NCBI RefSeq assembly: GCF_005144745.1
Contig: NZ_SWKK01000024.1
Span: 1-59,961, forward strand
Length of the DNA: 59,961 nucleotides
Direction of reading: 5' to 3'
Origin: Flavobacterium sp. ASW18X
GTDB lineage: Bacteria; Bacteroidota; Bacteroidia; Flavobacteriales; Flavobacteriaceae
Both the position numbers and the translations under genes were made by a program. The notes under the pieces were generated by a model that saw only the letters and a list, made by a program, of their open reading frames with translations, was not told the DNA's origin and ran no database searches. Position 1 is the stretch's first letter. Every line of letters begins with the position of its first letter. Positions 34,831 to 44,226 of the stretch are shown here, piece by piece.

Positions 34831-35813
34831 AAAATCTTACCGAACACCAAAAGAAACTATATCTAGTTATAGCTATGACCGTATTAGGAGGGGGACTCTT
34901 ATTATGGTTGCAATCTTTTAAGGGTAATGATATCCAAGAAAACACCAAAGAGGAAGCTATCCAGGATAAAGCAAGAGATTTTACCATTACCCTAGATACT
35001 TTAAATAAAACGGATAGAAAAGCCTTTTACGAAAAAGAACGCAAGCGCGATACCCTGATTGTTTCTGACCCTTTTAATACCGATAAGGAAGAAAGCAAAG
35101 CCCAGCGTATCCTTGATATGACTAAGCTTTTGGAAGAAGAAGAAAAAAAGCAACCCGTCAAAAAAAATACAGTTCGCATTTCTACTGATGAAAGTTTATG
35201 GGATATGGGGAAGGAACAAAACAGTGATAATCTTAAACTCTCTACCTCTGGAGAAACTGCCCTTACGGAGGCCGAACGGCGAGCTCAGATATTAGAGGCT
35301 AATAAAAAACAAAGAGAACTTTACCTTGGAGGAGGTGATAATCAAATGTCACAGCCCATGGCGTTATCCGTAAAAGCAGCGGTCTACCGTGACCAATTTA
35401 TTCTTCCCGGTGACCAAGTGGAACTTATCATTACTGAAGATTTCAATTATAAAGAGAAGCTAGTACCTAAAAACACTATTGTTTACGCTATAGCTTCCAT
35501 AAATCAAAACAGAGTACTGTTGCAAATTAATAATATCAACCATGTCTCTATCGCTTTAAAAGCTAAAGACATCACCGATGGTTTGGAAGGCATACGAAGC
35601 AAACGGGCAGGTGAATTATGGGCAGAGGCCTCTAATGATGTTCAAGAAGATGTAATGCGGGATGTTTCCATTGAAGCAACAAGGGAAACAGGGCGTATAG
35701 GTAGAAGTATCGGCCGAAGTATCTCCCAATTATTTCGAAGAAAGAACTACAAACAAAAGGATAAGATATTATTAGTAAATGACCATCAAGTTGTCTTGAC
35801 CAATATTAAATAA
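34827..35813 (+). CDS. traM: TraM, VirB10-like T4SS protein
   Basis: 328 aa. A single transmembrane helix near residues 11-28 is followed by a charged disordered region and a C-terminal domain (VKAAVYRDQFILPGDQVELIITED) typical of TraM. It spans the envelope between inner- and outer-membrane rings. Overlaps traK by 4 bp and precedes traN by 5 bp. Confidence 0.92.
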   Translation: MKNLTEHQKKLYLVIAMTVLGGGLLLWLQSFKGNDIQENTKEEAIQDKARDFTITLDTLNKTDRKAFYEKERKRDTLIVSDPFNTDKEESKAQRILDMTKLLEEEEKKQPVKKNTVRISTDESLWDMGKEQNSDNLKLSTSGETALTEAERRAQILEANKKQRELYLGGGDNQMSQPMALSVKAAVYRDQFILPGDQVELIITEDFNYKEKLVPKNTIVYAIASINQNRVLLQINNINHVSIALKAKDITDGLEGIRSKRAGELWAEASNDVQEDVMRDVSIEATRETGRIGRSIGRSISQLFRRKNYKQKDKILLVNDHQVVLTNIK

Positions 35814-35818
35814 CTGCT

Positions 35819-36802
35819 ATGAAAACTCACTACATACAAATCACTTTGTTGGCGCTATTATTACCCGTTTTAGTTATTGCTCAATCCACTAAAATAGGAC
35901 TGGCTAAAAATGGTACTAAATTATTAGTATTCCCTAGTGAGATTGATTTTACCGTTCTAGGAGACCCTTATAATTTTGTGGAAGTTCCTTTTGATAAAAA
36001 AGGAAGTAAATACGGCAACTTAATTATTGGACTTCAATTTAGTTTGAGTTCTAATGAGCAATCAGCATCTACCAATTATTCGGTGATTACCGAGGAAGGA
36101 ACCATTTATGACTTTCAACTTTTTCTGGATCCCAGTGCGGATAATTCCACCATTCGCATACGTCCAGAAATGGGGACTATGAGTATAAATGGAAACCCTG
36201 GTAAACGAACCAATTTGCAACAAGCCATTGAGATGGCAGAGCAAAACGACTCGATTCTACCCCCAAAGCATTACTACAAGGAACACTCCCCAAAAAAAGA
36301 GGATAGCGATGTTCAATCTTACCAAGGTGACCAGCAACCTTTGACACAAGAACTCTATGAGTCCGATAAAGAAGAATACATCAGAAGAAAATGCTATTAC
36401 AATCAGTTTAACAAAGGTTCGATAGTTCGTTACTTTTCAAGGAAGGATAACATTTTTTTATGGCTAAAGGAGGTGTACTATGACCATGATGAACTATACC
36501 TTCTTTTTCGATTGGATAATGAGGAAACCATAGATTACGACGTAAAACTTATACGTACTAGTATTGGAACGAATTACCGAAAGAGTAGCAGCAATCAAAA
36601 AACACCGTTTCCCGCAGACCATCGGTATAAAATACCTAAACGTGTTAAGGGGAATACTTCCAATCATTTTTTTCTAGTCTATGATAAGTTTACCCTAGAT
36701 AAGAACAAGAATCTAGTGGTACAGCTAGATGAAATCAATGGTAACCGAAACATCACTTTGGAAATCGATAGAAATCAAATCAACAGACCTAAGAAATTTT
36801 AA
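35819..36802 (+). CDS. traN: TraN, VirB9-like T4SS protein (DUF4138)
   Basis: 327 aa. The signal peptide (YIQITLLALLLPVLVIAQ) is followed by an N-terminal beta domain (KLLVFPSEIDFTVLGDPYNF) and a C-terminal domain with DNIFLWLKEVYYDHDELYLLF, both characteristic of TraN. It forms the outer core with TraM and TraO. Confidence 0.92.
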   Translation: MKTHYIQITLLALLLPVLVIAQSTKIGLAKNGTKLLVFPSEIDFTVLGDPYNFVEVPFDKKGSKYGNLIIGLQFSLSSNEQSASTNYSVITEEGTIYDFQLFLDPSADNSTIRIRPEMGTMSINGNPGKRTNLQQAIEMAEQNDSILPPKHYYKEHSPKKEDSDVQSYQGDQQPLTQELYESDKEEYIRRKCYYNQFNKGSIVRYFSRKDNIFLWLKEVYYDHDELYLLFRLDNEETIDYDVKLIRTSIGTNYRKSSSNQKTPFPADHRYKIPKRVKGNTSNHFFLVYDKFTLDKNKNLVVQLDEINGNRNITLEIDRNQINRPKKF

Positions 36803-36829
36803 ATCCACTACAAGACACTATATCACATC

Positions 36830-37369
36830 ATGAGAACACTATTTATATTAACCACTATTCTATTGTTAGGCCTTAGTGTCCAAGGACAGAATTATGCTTC
36901 ATCCGTAGGACTATCCGGGGGGTATGTGGAGGATGGTTTTGGAGGAAATGCAACCTTCAACTTCCATATGAACCGCTACTCTTATATTCAAATAGGGATA
37001 TTTGCTAGTTTTTCAAACGAGGAATATGCAGGTAGCGAAATACCCTATAATGTGTTTGCATTTCAACCAGGATATTACCGTAGGATAGCAGTACTTAATA
37101 CCCGGAATCCGATTAGCTTTTATATTGGGGGAGGTGCTATTGGCGGCTACGAAATCATAAATAACGGGAAGAGCGAGCTTCCTTCTGGAGCCTTAATAAC
37201 CGCAAGAAGTCAATTCATTTACGGAGGTTTTGCAGGTGGGGAAATAGAATTTCAACTTAAAGAAAACCTATCCTTGGCTATAAAGGGACAGCAGCACTAT
37301 CATGTGAATTCTGATATCGGAAAGATGTACCCCTTTATTGGGGGAAGCATTCGCTATTATCTTTATTAA
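36830..37369 (+). CDS. traO: TraO-like outer-membrane protein
   Basis: 179 aa. Signal peptide, then alternating amphipathic strands (FNFHMNRYSYIQIGIFASF, FIYGGFAGGEIEFQL, and a terminal IGGSIRYYLY with the aromatic end expected of a beta-barrel). Position after traN supports TraO. Confidence 0.82.
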   Translation: MRTLFILTTILLLGLSVQGQNYASSVGLSGGYVEDGFGGNATFNFHMNRYSYIQIGIFASFSNEEYAGSEIPYNVFAFQPGYYRRIAVLNTRNPISFYIGGGAIGGYEIINNGKSELPSGALITARSQFIYGGFAGGEIEFQLKENLSLAIKGQQHYHVNSDIGKMYPFIGGSIRYYLY

Positions 37370-37402
37370 TCCACCTCTATAGAACACTAATACCATAGCA
37401 AA

Positions 37403-40400
37403 ATGAAAAAAATCTACTATACCATAGGAATCCTACTGTTATTACTTGCTTGTACCAAGGATTTTGATGATGTTATCCTTGATAGTTTCGAGTTTAACTT
37501 CACTGTTATAAGTGAAGATAATGGCTTTATATACGAAGGAAGTAAAACTGATTTTAGGGTTGTTCCTGAGCGAACCATAACTACCACAAAGTTCATGTTT
37601 AATTATGTCATAGAGGAAGGTGACGGCTTTTTTCAAGACCCTAATGGCAAAGTCCTAGAACAACACGAGGACTTAGAATTAGATGAACTTTTATGGGATT
37701 TAAATTATATTCCAACCACCACAGGCACCCATCGGATAACGGTTAAAGCAAAGGACCAAAAGGACAACGAAAAAACGGAAGTTATTGTCTATCAAGTAGA
37801 TTATGCACCTTTTACTACCTTATTTAATAAAGGCGCAAATAGTTTTATTGTAAATCAAGAAAATGATTTGAATCTTACGGTAGTCTCTGAAACTAATACC
37901 GAGTTATATGAAACCTTAAGCATTGAAGATGTAGACCCTTCCTATACGTTAAGTTTTACAGTAGAAGGAGGAACAGGGACATTTATTATAAATGGTGAAA
38001 GTTATGACCCTGGGCAGAACGTAAGCATAGGGGAAGGAACATTAGAGTTTGATTATATTCCAAGCACGGTGGGGGAACACGTAATTACCCTTATTGCTAC
38101 AGCACCAGATGGTGCTATTAGAGAACAACAAATTGTTGTACTCGTTGAGAATGTTCAGTTTTTTATATTGGCAAATACACCTTCCAATACCTTGCCAATA
38201 GGTGAAACTATTGATGTTAGTATATCTCTACAGTCCTCTGATAGTAGCGATGAAATCGATTATGACCTTGCATTTTTCTATGCCACAGATTCTGAAGGTG
38301 TGGGCACACTAATGGATGAAAACGGAAATCCACAAACCGCAGGACAACCTAGAGAAATAGAACCAGGAAATTATACCTATTCTTTTACCTCTAACGTATT
38401 GGGTCAAAAGAAGCTTTATTTTGATGTCTCCGATAGTAATAATCAAGTAAAAAGGGATAGTATTCTTGTCAACGTGACAAGTATTCCATTTTCCTTTAGT
38501 GGCCAACCCTCGGCACCTTCTAGTGGGATAAACCAATCGTTGGAGATAAATCTTTCCCTCTCTACCAATGCACCAGAGGGCAGCTCTATAGATTATAACA
38601 TCAGCTTTGAACAAAACGAAGGTAACGGCCAATTAAAAGACCTTGATGACCAGATAATACCACCTAATACAGCTTATGATGTAACCCCTGGAGTATTTAA
38701 GTTGGTATATATTCCTTATACCCTTGGGGAGCATATCCTGACCTTTGTTGCCACCGATAGCTATGGACAGAGTATTACCAGTGAGATAGATATTATGGCA
38801 ACTAATGCCCAACTTAGTTTTACCGCAGCGGCCACCAATGGCGAAATCATAATGGGCAATAGCAATACCATAAGCGTAAACCTTGGAGAACAGGGAAATA
38901 CCGGGGGATTGAGCTATGAAATGAATTATTTTGTTACAGGGGGAACAGGCACGTTATATGAAAATGGAGATTCCATATCGCCGTCCACCTATTTTGAAAC
39001 AACACCAGGAAGTAGAACCTTTAGTTTTACTCCTGACCTGCCTGGTAACTATACAGTTACCTTTATGCTAAGGGACAGTAATGGTCAAATACTAGAAGCT
39101 CCAGTGAGCTTCGTGGTCAGCAATACCAATTTCCAGTTTACCGCCAATGAGGCCAATGCAGAAGTAGGCTTGGGACAGAACAACAATATCAACTTTAATA
39201 TCGTTCCGGGAACTACCAATAACGGAACATCCTATACCATGACCTATGACAGTAGTGGAAATGGAACATTGAGTATCAATGGGGTTCCCTATGGACCGGG
39301 GCAGACCATAACCGTGTCCGAGGGTTCCTTTCAAGGTATCTATAACCCGACAAGGACAGGGGATTATACTTTGGATTTTACCGTTCAGGATTCTAATGGC
39401 GTAGTACGTACCGATAGTTCTAACTTTAGTGTTAGCAATTCTGATTTTGTAGTGAATGCAGCGGCAAGTCCTAGCCAGATAAATGCAGATGCTTCTAGCA
39501 CTATCAATATCGATGTGAGCCAAGTGGTACCCAACCCATCAGCCAGTTATGAAATGAGTTACTCGGTACAAGGAGGGTCAGGTCTTCTAAGCGGTCCGAA
39601 CGGACAATTGCAACCAGGTGTGTTTACACCTATCGGGACAGGTTCATCGAGTTGGGTATATACACCATCCACAGAGGGTTCACATGCTATAACCATCGTG
39701 GTACGCGACAATGGGGGAACGGTAAAAGATGAAACCGTTATTGTTACCGTAGCTGGTAGGGACTTTAATTTCTCTGCAGTTGCTACCGGAAATAATTCAA
39801 ATATTGGACAGGGTGTTCCTGTGAACTTGAACATTGATGAAATCGGTGGAAATGGGGGTACTTATGATATTATAGTAGCTACAACTGGGAATGGTCGTAT
39901 AAGTTATAATGGAAATTCCTATACTGCAGGAGAACCCTTTACTGTAAACGGAGGGTCTTCAAGTTTTACCTATATTGGAGAAAACGAGGGCGCTCACAAT
40001 CTTACGGTTACCGCTACGGCAAGCTATGGACCAACGAAAACGGCGAATACATCGATTAACTTTAATTCCTTGGAGTATACCTTTACGGCCGCTGCCCAGA
40101 ACCCATCAATAACCGTTGGAGAAACTACCCTGGTCAATTTCAATATAAGTGAATCCGTAGGTAATTCAACCTATCAAATAAGGTACGCCTTATCCGGACA
40201 AAATGCCTCCATGGCACAGAACGGGGCACAGCGAAGCCCAGGGAACCTTTACCCTGCAAGCTTGGGCAACTTTAGTTGGACCTTGACCGGGCAAGAGGTC
40301 GGAACGGTCAACATAACATTTACCGTTATAAATGCCAATGGACTAGAAAGAACACAGACCGTTCAGGTAAATGTGGTTTCTAGGGATTTTAACTTTACTG

Positions 40401-41659
40401 CAACAGAGGCACAGACAAGTGCGAACCTTGGGGAATTAGTCAACATCAATTTTAATATAATAGAAACAGTTGCTGGAGATACTTATACAGCTACATACAC
40501 AGGTGATAAAAATGGAGAGTTAATATATAACGGTAATATCTTAATACCTGGTCAAAGTTTTACTATTCTTCCTAATTCTTCAACTGCAGTTTATGAAGCT
40601 CTAGAAGATGGGGAGCATATACTTAATTTTACTGTGTTGAGTTCTTCTTCTGTAGAAAAAGAAGATTCAGCAAGGATTAGCTATGATTCAAACCAATTTA
40701 CCTTTACGGCAACTCCCCAAGATGCGAATATTGATATTACTGATATAGGCGTCGTAAATTTTCAAATTGATGAAACTATTCCTAATATCGAAACTTACTC
40801 TGCCATTTATACCAGTTCAAACAATGGTGAGCTTTCTTATAATGGTTCTATTATCAACCCAGGACAAACTTTTATTATTCAAGCTGGAGCAAGTTCTGCT
40901 TCTTATGCCACGGTTAACGGTGGTGCTCATACTTTGGACTTCACTGTAACAAGCAGTTCAGGTCAAGGAGAGGAAGATGATGCTACTTTCACATTTACTT
41001 CCAATGAATTTACATTTAGTGCAACAGCGCAAAATGGGCAACTTTTTCTTAATGAGTCAGGTACTATAAATTTTGATATAGAGGAAACAGTACCAGGTTT
41101 CGATACATATACAGCTACCTTTAGTAATAACAATAATGGTGTTTTCTCCTATCAGGGTCAAACTATTTCTCCAGGAGAAACATTTACCATTATGTCAGGC
41201 TCTTCATCTGGGAATTATACAACAGACAATCTAGGTCAACACACTCTGGAATTTTCTGTATTAAGTTCTTCAGGTTCTAATCGTTCAGATAATGCTTCTA
41301 TAGAATTTGTCCCGAAACTTCCCGTTTTAGATGAAGATGCGTCTAGATACAATATGGATATTTACCGGGATGGGAGCCCTCAAAGTGGTTTTGTTACTAA
41401 AAGTACTTTTTATCTGAAGGCTATTATTGACTTTGACGGTGCATCTGTTCAGAATTACCGTATAGCTAACCTTATTACTGGTGATGAATATTATAACGGT
41501 GTGTTCAGAGAAACCTATCAACAGACCTTCACAGGAGCACTTAACAATCTAAAAATTAAGATTATTGTAACAATGGAAGACGGAATCATTTTTGAACATA
41601 TTTTTGATGAATTTAATTGTTTTTCAACAGCACCACGACCTTCTTGTTTTTATAATTAA
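37403..41659 (+). CDS. Giant TraQ-like (DUF3872-type) lipoprotein with about twelve tandem repeats
   Basis: 1418 aa. The lipobox LLLLLAC puts the lipidated Cys at about residue 17, so it is anchored at the cell surface or outer membrane. About twelve repeats of roughly 100-115 residues follow; each has an F-x-F-x-A opening, a Y-x(1-2)-Y/F strand, a GxG (T/E/V)L(S/Y) turn, a PG motif, and a Y-x-P...(G)xHxxxFxxxDxxG ending. The same pattern is found as a single unit in TraQ (DUF3872) of Bacteroides elements. Repeats 10-12 look least diverged from each other. A unique C-terminal domain (about 110 aa) ends YN. Known TraQ is far shorter. It may act as a long surface filament or adhesin for mating contact, or as an exclusion factor. 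Confidence 0.85.
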   Translation: MKKIYYTIGILLLLLACTKDFDDVILDSFEFNFTVISEDNGFIYEGSKTDFRVVPERTITTTKFMFNYVIEEGDGFFQDPNGKVLEQHEDLELDELLWDLNYIPTTTGTHRITVKAKDQKDNEKTEVIVYQVDYAPFTTLFNKGANSFIVNQENDLNLTVVSETNTELYETLSIEDVDPSYTLSFTVEGGTGTFIINGESYDPGQNVSIGEGTLEFDYIPSTVGEHVITLIATAPDGAIREQQIVVLVENVQFFILANTPSNTLPIGETIDVSISLQSSDSSDEIDYDLAFFYATDSEGVGTLMDENGNPQTAGQPREIEPGNYTYSFTSNVLGQKKLYFDVSDSNNQVKRDSILVNVTSIPFSFSGQPSAPSSGINQSLEINLSLSTNAPEGSSIDYNISFEQNEGNGQLKDLDDQIIPPNTAYDVTPGVFKLVYIPYTLGEHILTFVATDSYGQSITSEIDIMATNAQLSFTAAATNGEIIMGNSNTISVNLGEQGNTGGLSYEMNYFVTGGTGTLYENGDSISPSTYFETTPGSRTFSFTPDLPGNYTVTFMLRDSNGQILEAPVSFVVSNTNFQFTANEANAEVGLGQNNNINFNIVPGTTNNGTSYTMTYDSSGNGTLSINGVPYGPGQTITVSEGSFQGIYNPTRTGDYTLDFTVQDSNGVVRTDSSNFSVSNSDFVVNAAASPSQINADASSTINIDVSQVVPNPSASYEMSYSVQGGSGLLSGPNGQLQPGVFTPIGTGSSSWVYTPSTEGSHAITIVVRDNGGTVKDETVIVTVAGRDFNFSAVATGNNSNIGQGVPVNLNIDEIGGNGGTYDIIVATTGNGRISYNGNSYTAGEPFTVNGGSSSFTYIGENEGAHNLTVTATASYGPTKTANTSINFNSLEYTFTAAAQNPSITVGETTLVNFNISESVGNSTYQIRYALSGQNASMAQNGAQRSPGNLYPASLGNFSWTLTGQEVGTVNITFTVINANGLERTQTVQVNVVSRDFNFTATEAQTSANLGELVNINFNIIETVAGDTYTATYTGDKNGELIYNGNILIPGQSFTILPNSSTAVYEALEDGEHILNFTVLSSSSVEKEDSARISYDSNQFTFTATPQDANIDITDIGVVNFQIDETIPNIETYSAIYTSSNNGELSYNGSIINPGQTFIIQAGASSASYATVNGGAHTLDFTVTSSSGQGEEDDATFTFTSNEFTFSATAQNGQLFLNESGTINFDIEETVPGFDTYTATFSNNNNGVFSYQGQTISPGETFTIMSGSSSGNYTTDNLGQHTLEFSVLSSSGSNRSDNASIEFVPKLPVLDEDASRYNMDIYRDGSPQSGFVTKSTFYLKAIIDFDGASVQNYRIANLITGDEYYNGVFRETYQQTFTGALNNLKIKIIVTMEDGIIFEHIFDEFNCFSTAPRPSCFYN

Positions 41660-41699
41660 ACGTATTTTTGCTTAACCGTTAAAATTAAATTTACCTCAA

Positions 41700-42275
41700 A
41701 TGAGAAATATTAAATTCTTCTTACTATCAAGTGTTATTATTCTTTTTGTTTCATGTGAAAATGAATTAGAAATAAATACTGATGATTTGAGATTAAATGG
41801 TAATGATTTATACTTAGATATTGAAGAAACTTTCAACTCAAAGATATTGCCAACAAATGCTACTATGTTAAATTCTACATGGGAATCTATGAATCCAGAT
41901 ATAGCCTCAGTTGAAAAACATACAGGTGTAATTACAGGTGTTTCTAATGGAAAAACAACTATTTCAGTGGTTCAAAATGATGGATATTTTACCGGTGAAT
42001 TAATTGTTACTGTTGGATATGACCGAATAACTGATATAAGTATTTACCCTATTCCTGATTTACCAATAGATAGCAACTATATAGCTGAAACAAATGTTAT
42101 TGAGGACAATCCTACGGAAACTGTTATATGGGAATCTATGAATCCGGAAATAGCAACCGTGGACCCTGTTAGCGGAAATATAAGTGCCATTTCTGTTGGG
42201 AACGCAAATATTAGGGCAACATTAGAATCCAATACTAATATATTTGATGACAGGATAGTTTCTATAATTGATTAG
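41700..42275 (+). CDS. Lipoprotein with two BIG2 domains
   Basis: 191 aa. Lipobox IILFVSC near the N-terminus. Two BIG2 (bacterial Ig-like) repeats are evident from paired segments WESMNPDIASVEKHTGVITG and WESMNPEIATVDPVSGNISA. The gene follows the giant lipoprotein by 40 bp and probably is its surface partner. AT-rich compared with the tra genes. Confidence 0.75.
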   Translation: MRNIKFFLLSSVIILFVSCENELEINTDDLRLNGNDLYLDIEETFNSKILPTNATMLNSTWESMNPDIASVEKHTGVITGVSNGKTTISVVQNDGYFTGELIVTVGYDRITDISIYPIPDLPIDSNYIAETNVIEDNPTETVIWESMNPEIATVDPVSGNISAISVGNANIRATLESNTNIFDDRIVSIID

Positions 42276-42368
42276 TTTTAAAGTAATTAATACTCCTCAC
42301 TTATTTATTTTGTACTCTTAGCAATCTAAGAGTTAGCTGTTACTATGTTTATTTGGGTTGTGTACCCC

Positions 42369-42475
42369 TACGGTTTTAACTAGGCAAATTTGGTCCTGAA
42401 TCAATACGCAATATCGCAAGCTCATTGCTTTATTGCTCCCTTTCGGACCATTTGATGCGCCATGTTAAAACCGTA
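42369..42475 (+). promoter_or_regulatory. Long imperfect palindrome before the radC-like gene (element E1)
   Basis: Perfect 12-bp arms TACGGTTTTAAC (42369-42380) and GTTAAAACCGTA (42464-42475). Inner pairing: CAAATTTGGTCC with GGACCATTTG; apical GCAAT/ATTGC around CGCAAGCTCATTG. The right arm ends 4 bp before ATG 42480. Confidence 0.75.
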
Positions 42476-42479
42476 CATT

Positions 42480-42956
42480 ATGAGCACACAAAACAAATTC
42501 ACTAGAATTAGAACCTTTAAAGATTACGTAGGTGAACTAACTGTAACCTATAGAAGAACCAAAGAACTAACCACCAATATCACCTGCAGTAAAGATGCAG
42601 CAGATTACATGAGGTATCATTTCGATACCTGTATGGATGACCATGAAGAATTTAAAATATTGCACCTAAACAATGCCAATAAAGTCGTTCACGTTGACCA
42701 CATTTCAGTCGGTACAGAAGTTGGAACACTTGTAAGTATTCGAAGGATAATACGTAATGCATTAATGACCAGTAGTAAGGCTTTTTTGTGTTTTCACAAC
42801 CATCCAAGTTCTAAATTAAAACCTTCTTTGGCTGATAAACAAGTAACTAAAAAAATAGCCGATGCTGCAGCTTTAATGGATATGAAAGTTCTAGACCATA
42901 TCATACTTACACGAGAAGGGTACTACAGTTTTGCCGATGAAGGAATCATGCCCTGA
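42480..42956 (+). CDS. RadC-like JAB/MPN-domain protein
   Basis: 158 aa from ATG 42480, chosen because the right arm of the upstream palindrome covers the earlier ATG 42462. The JAMM site is seen as Glu80 in VGTEVGT, His106 and His108 in FHNHPSS, and Asp119 in PSLAD. It lacks the N-terminal UPF0758 HhH region of full RadC, as in many mobile-element homologues. Role in DNA repair or anti-defence is unproven. Confidence 0.88.
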   Translation: MSTQNKFTRIRTFKDYVGELTVTYRRTKELTTNITCSKDAADYMRYHFDTCMDDHEEFKILHLNNANKVVHVDHISVGTEVGTLVSIRRIIRNALMTSSKAFLCFHNHPSSKLKPSLADKQVTKKIADAAALMDMKVLDHIILTREGYYSFADEGIMP

Positions 42957-43010
42957 TTCCTTATTTTTATTCTATTTGTTTAAATGTACGCTTAAGCGTA
43001 CATTTGTGTT

Positions 43011-43217
43011 ATGAGCTATAAAAATCATCACCTTAGAACATGGTTTGTAGAACATCCATGTATCTCCCTGCAGTGCGTAGAAAAACTCGCTAATGTGCCT
43101 AAAGACACCATACGCCTTTTCGTAAAAGAACATCGCGAATCCCTACCCCAAAAACACTTTAAGTCCATAATTGAAGTTGTATCCCATTACGGCTATATAC
43201 CCATGGATGATGAGTGA
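43011..43217 (+). CDS. Small HTH-like hypothetical protein
   Basis: 68 aa. The middle (CISLQCVEKLANVPKDTIRLFVKEHR) suggests a helix-turn-helix. The next gene starts inside its last codons (8-bp overlap), so the two are coupled. Confidence 0.6.
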   Translation: MSYKNHHLRTWFVEHPCISLQCVEKLANVPKDTIRLFVKEHRESLPQKHFKSIIEVVSHYGYIPMDDE

Positions 43218-43413
43218 TAAACAACCTAATACTATTCAACTTTATCTAAGTTTTGATGAAGACCAGATGCAAGACCTTTTTACCTGTCTTAAAGACGTGT
43301 TTTGCTACTATACCAAAAACGATGACCTTGATGGCCTTTTGCGAACCAAATCCGTCTTAGAACGCTTTACTATGAATAACAGCTCATTGTTTCCTAATGA
43401 TGGTCTGTTTTAA
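43210..43413 (+). CDS. Small acidic hypothetical protein
   Basis: 67 aa from ATG 43210. Opens MSDKQPNTIQLYLSFDEDQM and has an acidic central segment. Overlaps the HTH-like gene, as expected for a regulator pair, though no family is recognised. Confidence 0.55.
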   Translation: MSDKQPNTIQLYLSFDEDQMQDLFTCLKDVFCYYTKNDDLDGLLRTKSVLERFTMNNSSLFPNDGLF

Positions 43414-43467
43414 ACCATATACTAAATAGCATAATCACAAAATTTAGTTACGGTCATAGCTTATAGT

Positions 43468-43603
43468 GAACAAATTTCATTGCAAATCTAGGTCAAGCTT
43501 TTAATTGGTTCAGTCCCACACCCTACGGGCACGCGCGCAAGCTTATGTGGAACTACCATATAAAAGTCTATTTGACCTTTTCATTAGCATGAAATTTAAG
43601 TTC
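43468..43603 (+). promoter_or_regulatory. Long imperfect palindrome before the 43620 gene (E2)
   Basis: Nested stems: GAACAAATTTCATTGC (43468-43483) with GCATGAAATTTAAGTTC (43587-43603), AGGTCAA (43490-43496) with TTGACCT (43572-43578), and AGTCCCACA with TGTGGAACT. The apex is rich in GC and holds GCGCGCAAGCTTATG. It ends 16 bp before ATG. Confidence 0.75.
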
Positions 43604-43619
43604 AACTAAAACATTTACT

Positions 43620-43934
43620 ATGAACCGTTACCTAATGATTTTTTCCTTTTTCCTTTTAGCTATTTTAATCTTAGCTTTTTCCTTCGACCAGAAACCAAAA
43701 CAATTTGAATACAATGAACAATACCAAACCATTTTCATTGCTGATTCTAATGATTACTACACCGCAACATTTACAACTAAAGGCGTTACCTATCAAGTTG
43801 ATGTCAATCAAAACGGCATCGTAGATATTCACTTTCTACCAAAAGGTAAATACATTATGCGAATCTATGGCGCCAATGAAAAATTTATACGGGCACGTAT
43901 CAATAAAACTATTGCCCCAGAGTGGGATTTTTGA
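43620..43934 (+). CDS. Small exported or membrane-anchored hypothetical protein
   Basis: 104 aa. An N-terminal helix (LMIFSFFLLAILILAFSF) is followed by a small beta-rich domain (YYTATFTTKGVTYQVDVNQN). It could be an anchored surface protein. A strong terminator follows directly. Confidence 0.65.
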   Translation: MNRYLMIFSFFLLAILILAFSFDQKPKQFEYNEQYQTIFIADSNDYYTATFTTKGVTYQVDVNQNGIVDIHFLPKGKYIMRIYGANEKFIRARINKTIAPEWDF

Positions 43935-43957
43935 TGTTTGGTTGAATTTGTTTTTTA

Positions 43958-43988
43958 CCGCTCCACCTAAAGGTCGAGCGGTTTTTTT
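43958..43988 (+). terminator. Terminator after the 43620 gene
   Basis: CCGCTCCACCT pairs with AGGTCGAGCGG (11 positions, one mismatch), followed by seven T. Because it separates the two genes, it argues that the next gene starts after it. Confidence 0.85.
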
Positions 43989-44028
43989 GTGCTATATTGC
44001 CCACCCGAAAACACTAACATACAACACC

Positions 44029-44226
44029 TTGGACAACCAAGAATCCTACGTGCTGCTCTCCGAATTCAATACCTATTTCGTTGAATACCTACTAGGGGAA
44101 CTCGTAATTACAGACCATATCTCTGAAGCTGCTGTCTTTAAAGACCAAAACCAAGCTAAAAAATTTAAAGAATACCTCTTTGAACACTGTCATATGACCT
44201 TTAGCGTGAATACTTTTATTCAATAA
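44029..44226 (+). CDS. Small hypothetical protein, TTG start
   Basis: 65 aa if it starts at TTG 44029 (MDNQESYVLLSEFNTYFVEY). A longer reading from 43867 would cross the terminator and overlap the previous gene. Acidic N-terminus, mixed helical; family unknown. Confidence 0.45.
   Translation: MDNQESYVLLSEFNTYFVEYLLGELVITDHISEAAVFKDQNQAKKFKEYLFEHCHMTFSVNTFIQ

Noticed and set aside
38309-39834. Long minus-strand frames inside the giant lipoprotein
   Set aside because: Antisense shadows of a repeated coding sequence with no start context.
42276-42368. Possible tRNA or rRNA gene
   Set aside because: No cloverleaf or rRNA motif; none was seen anywhere in the window.
43867-44028. Longer start for the 44029 gene
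   Set aside because: Overlaps the 43620 gene and runs through a strong terminator (43958-43988).
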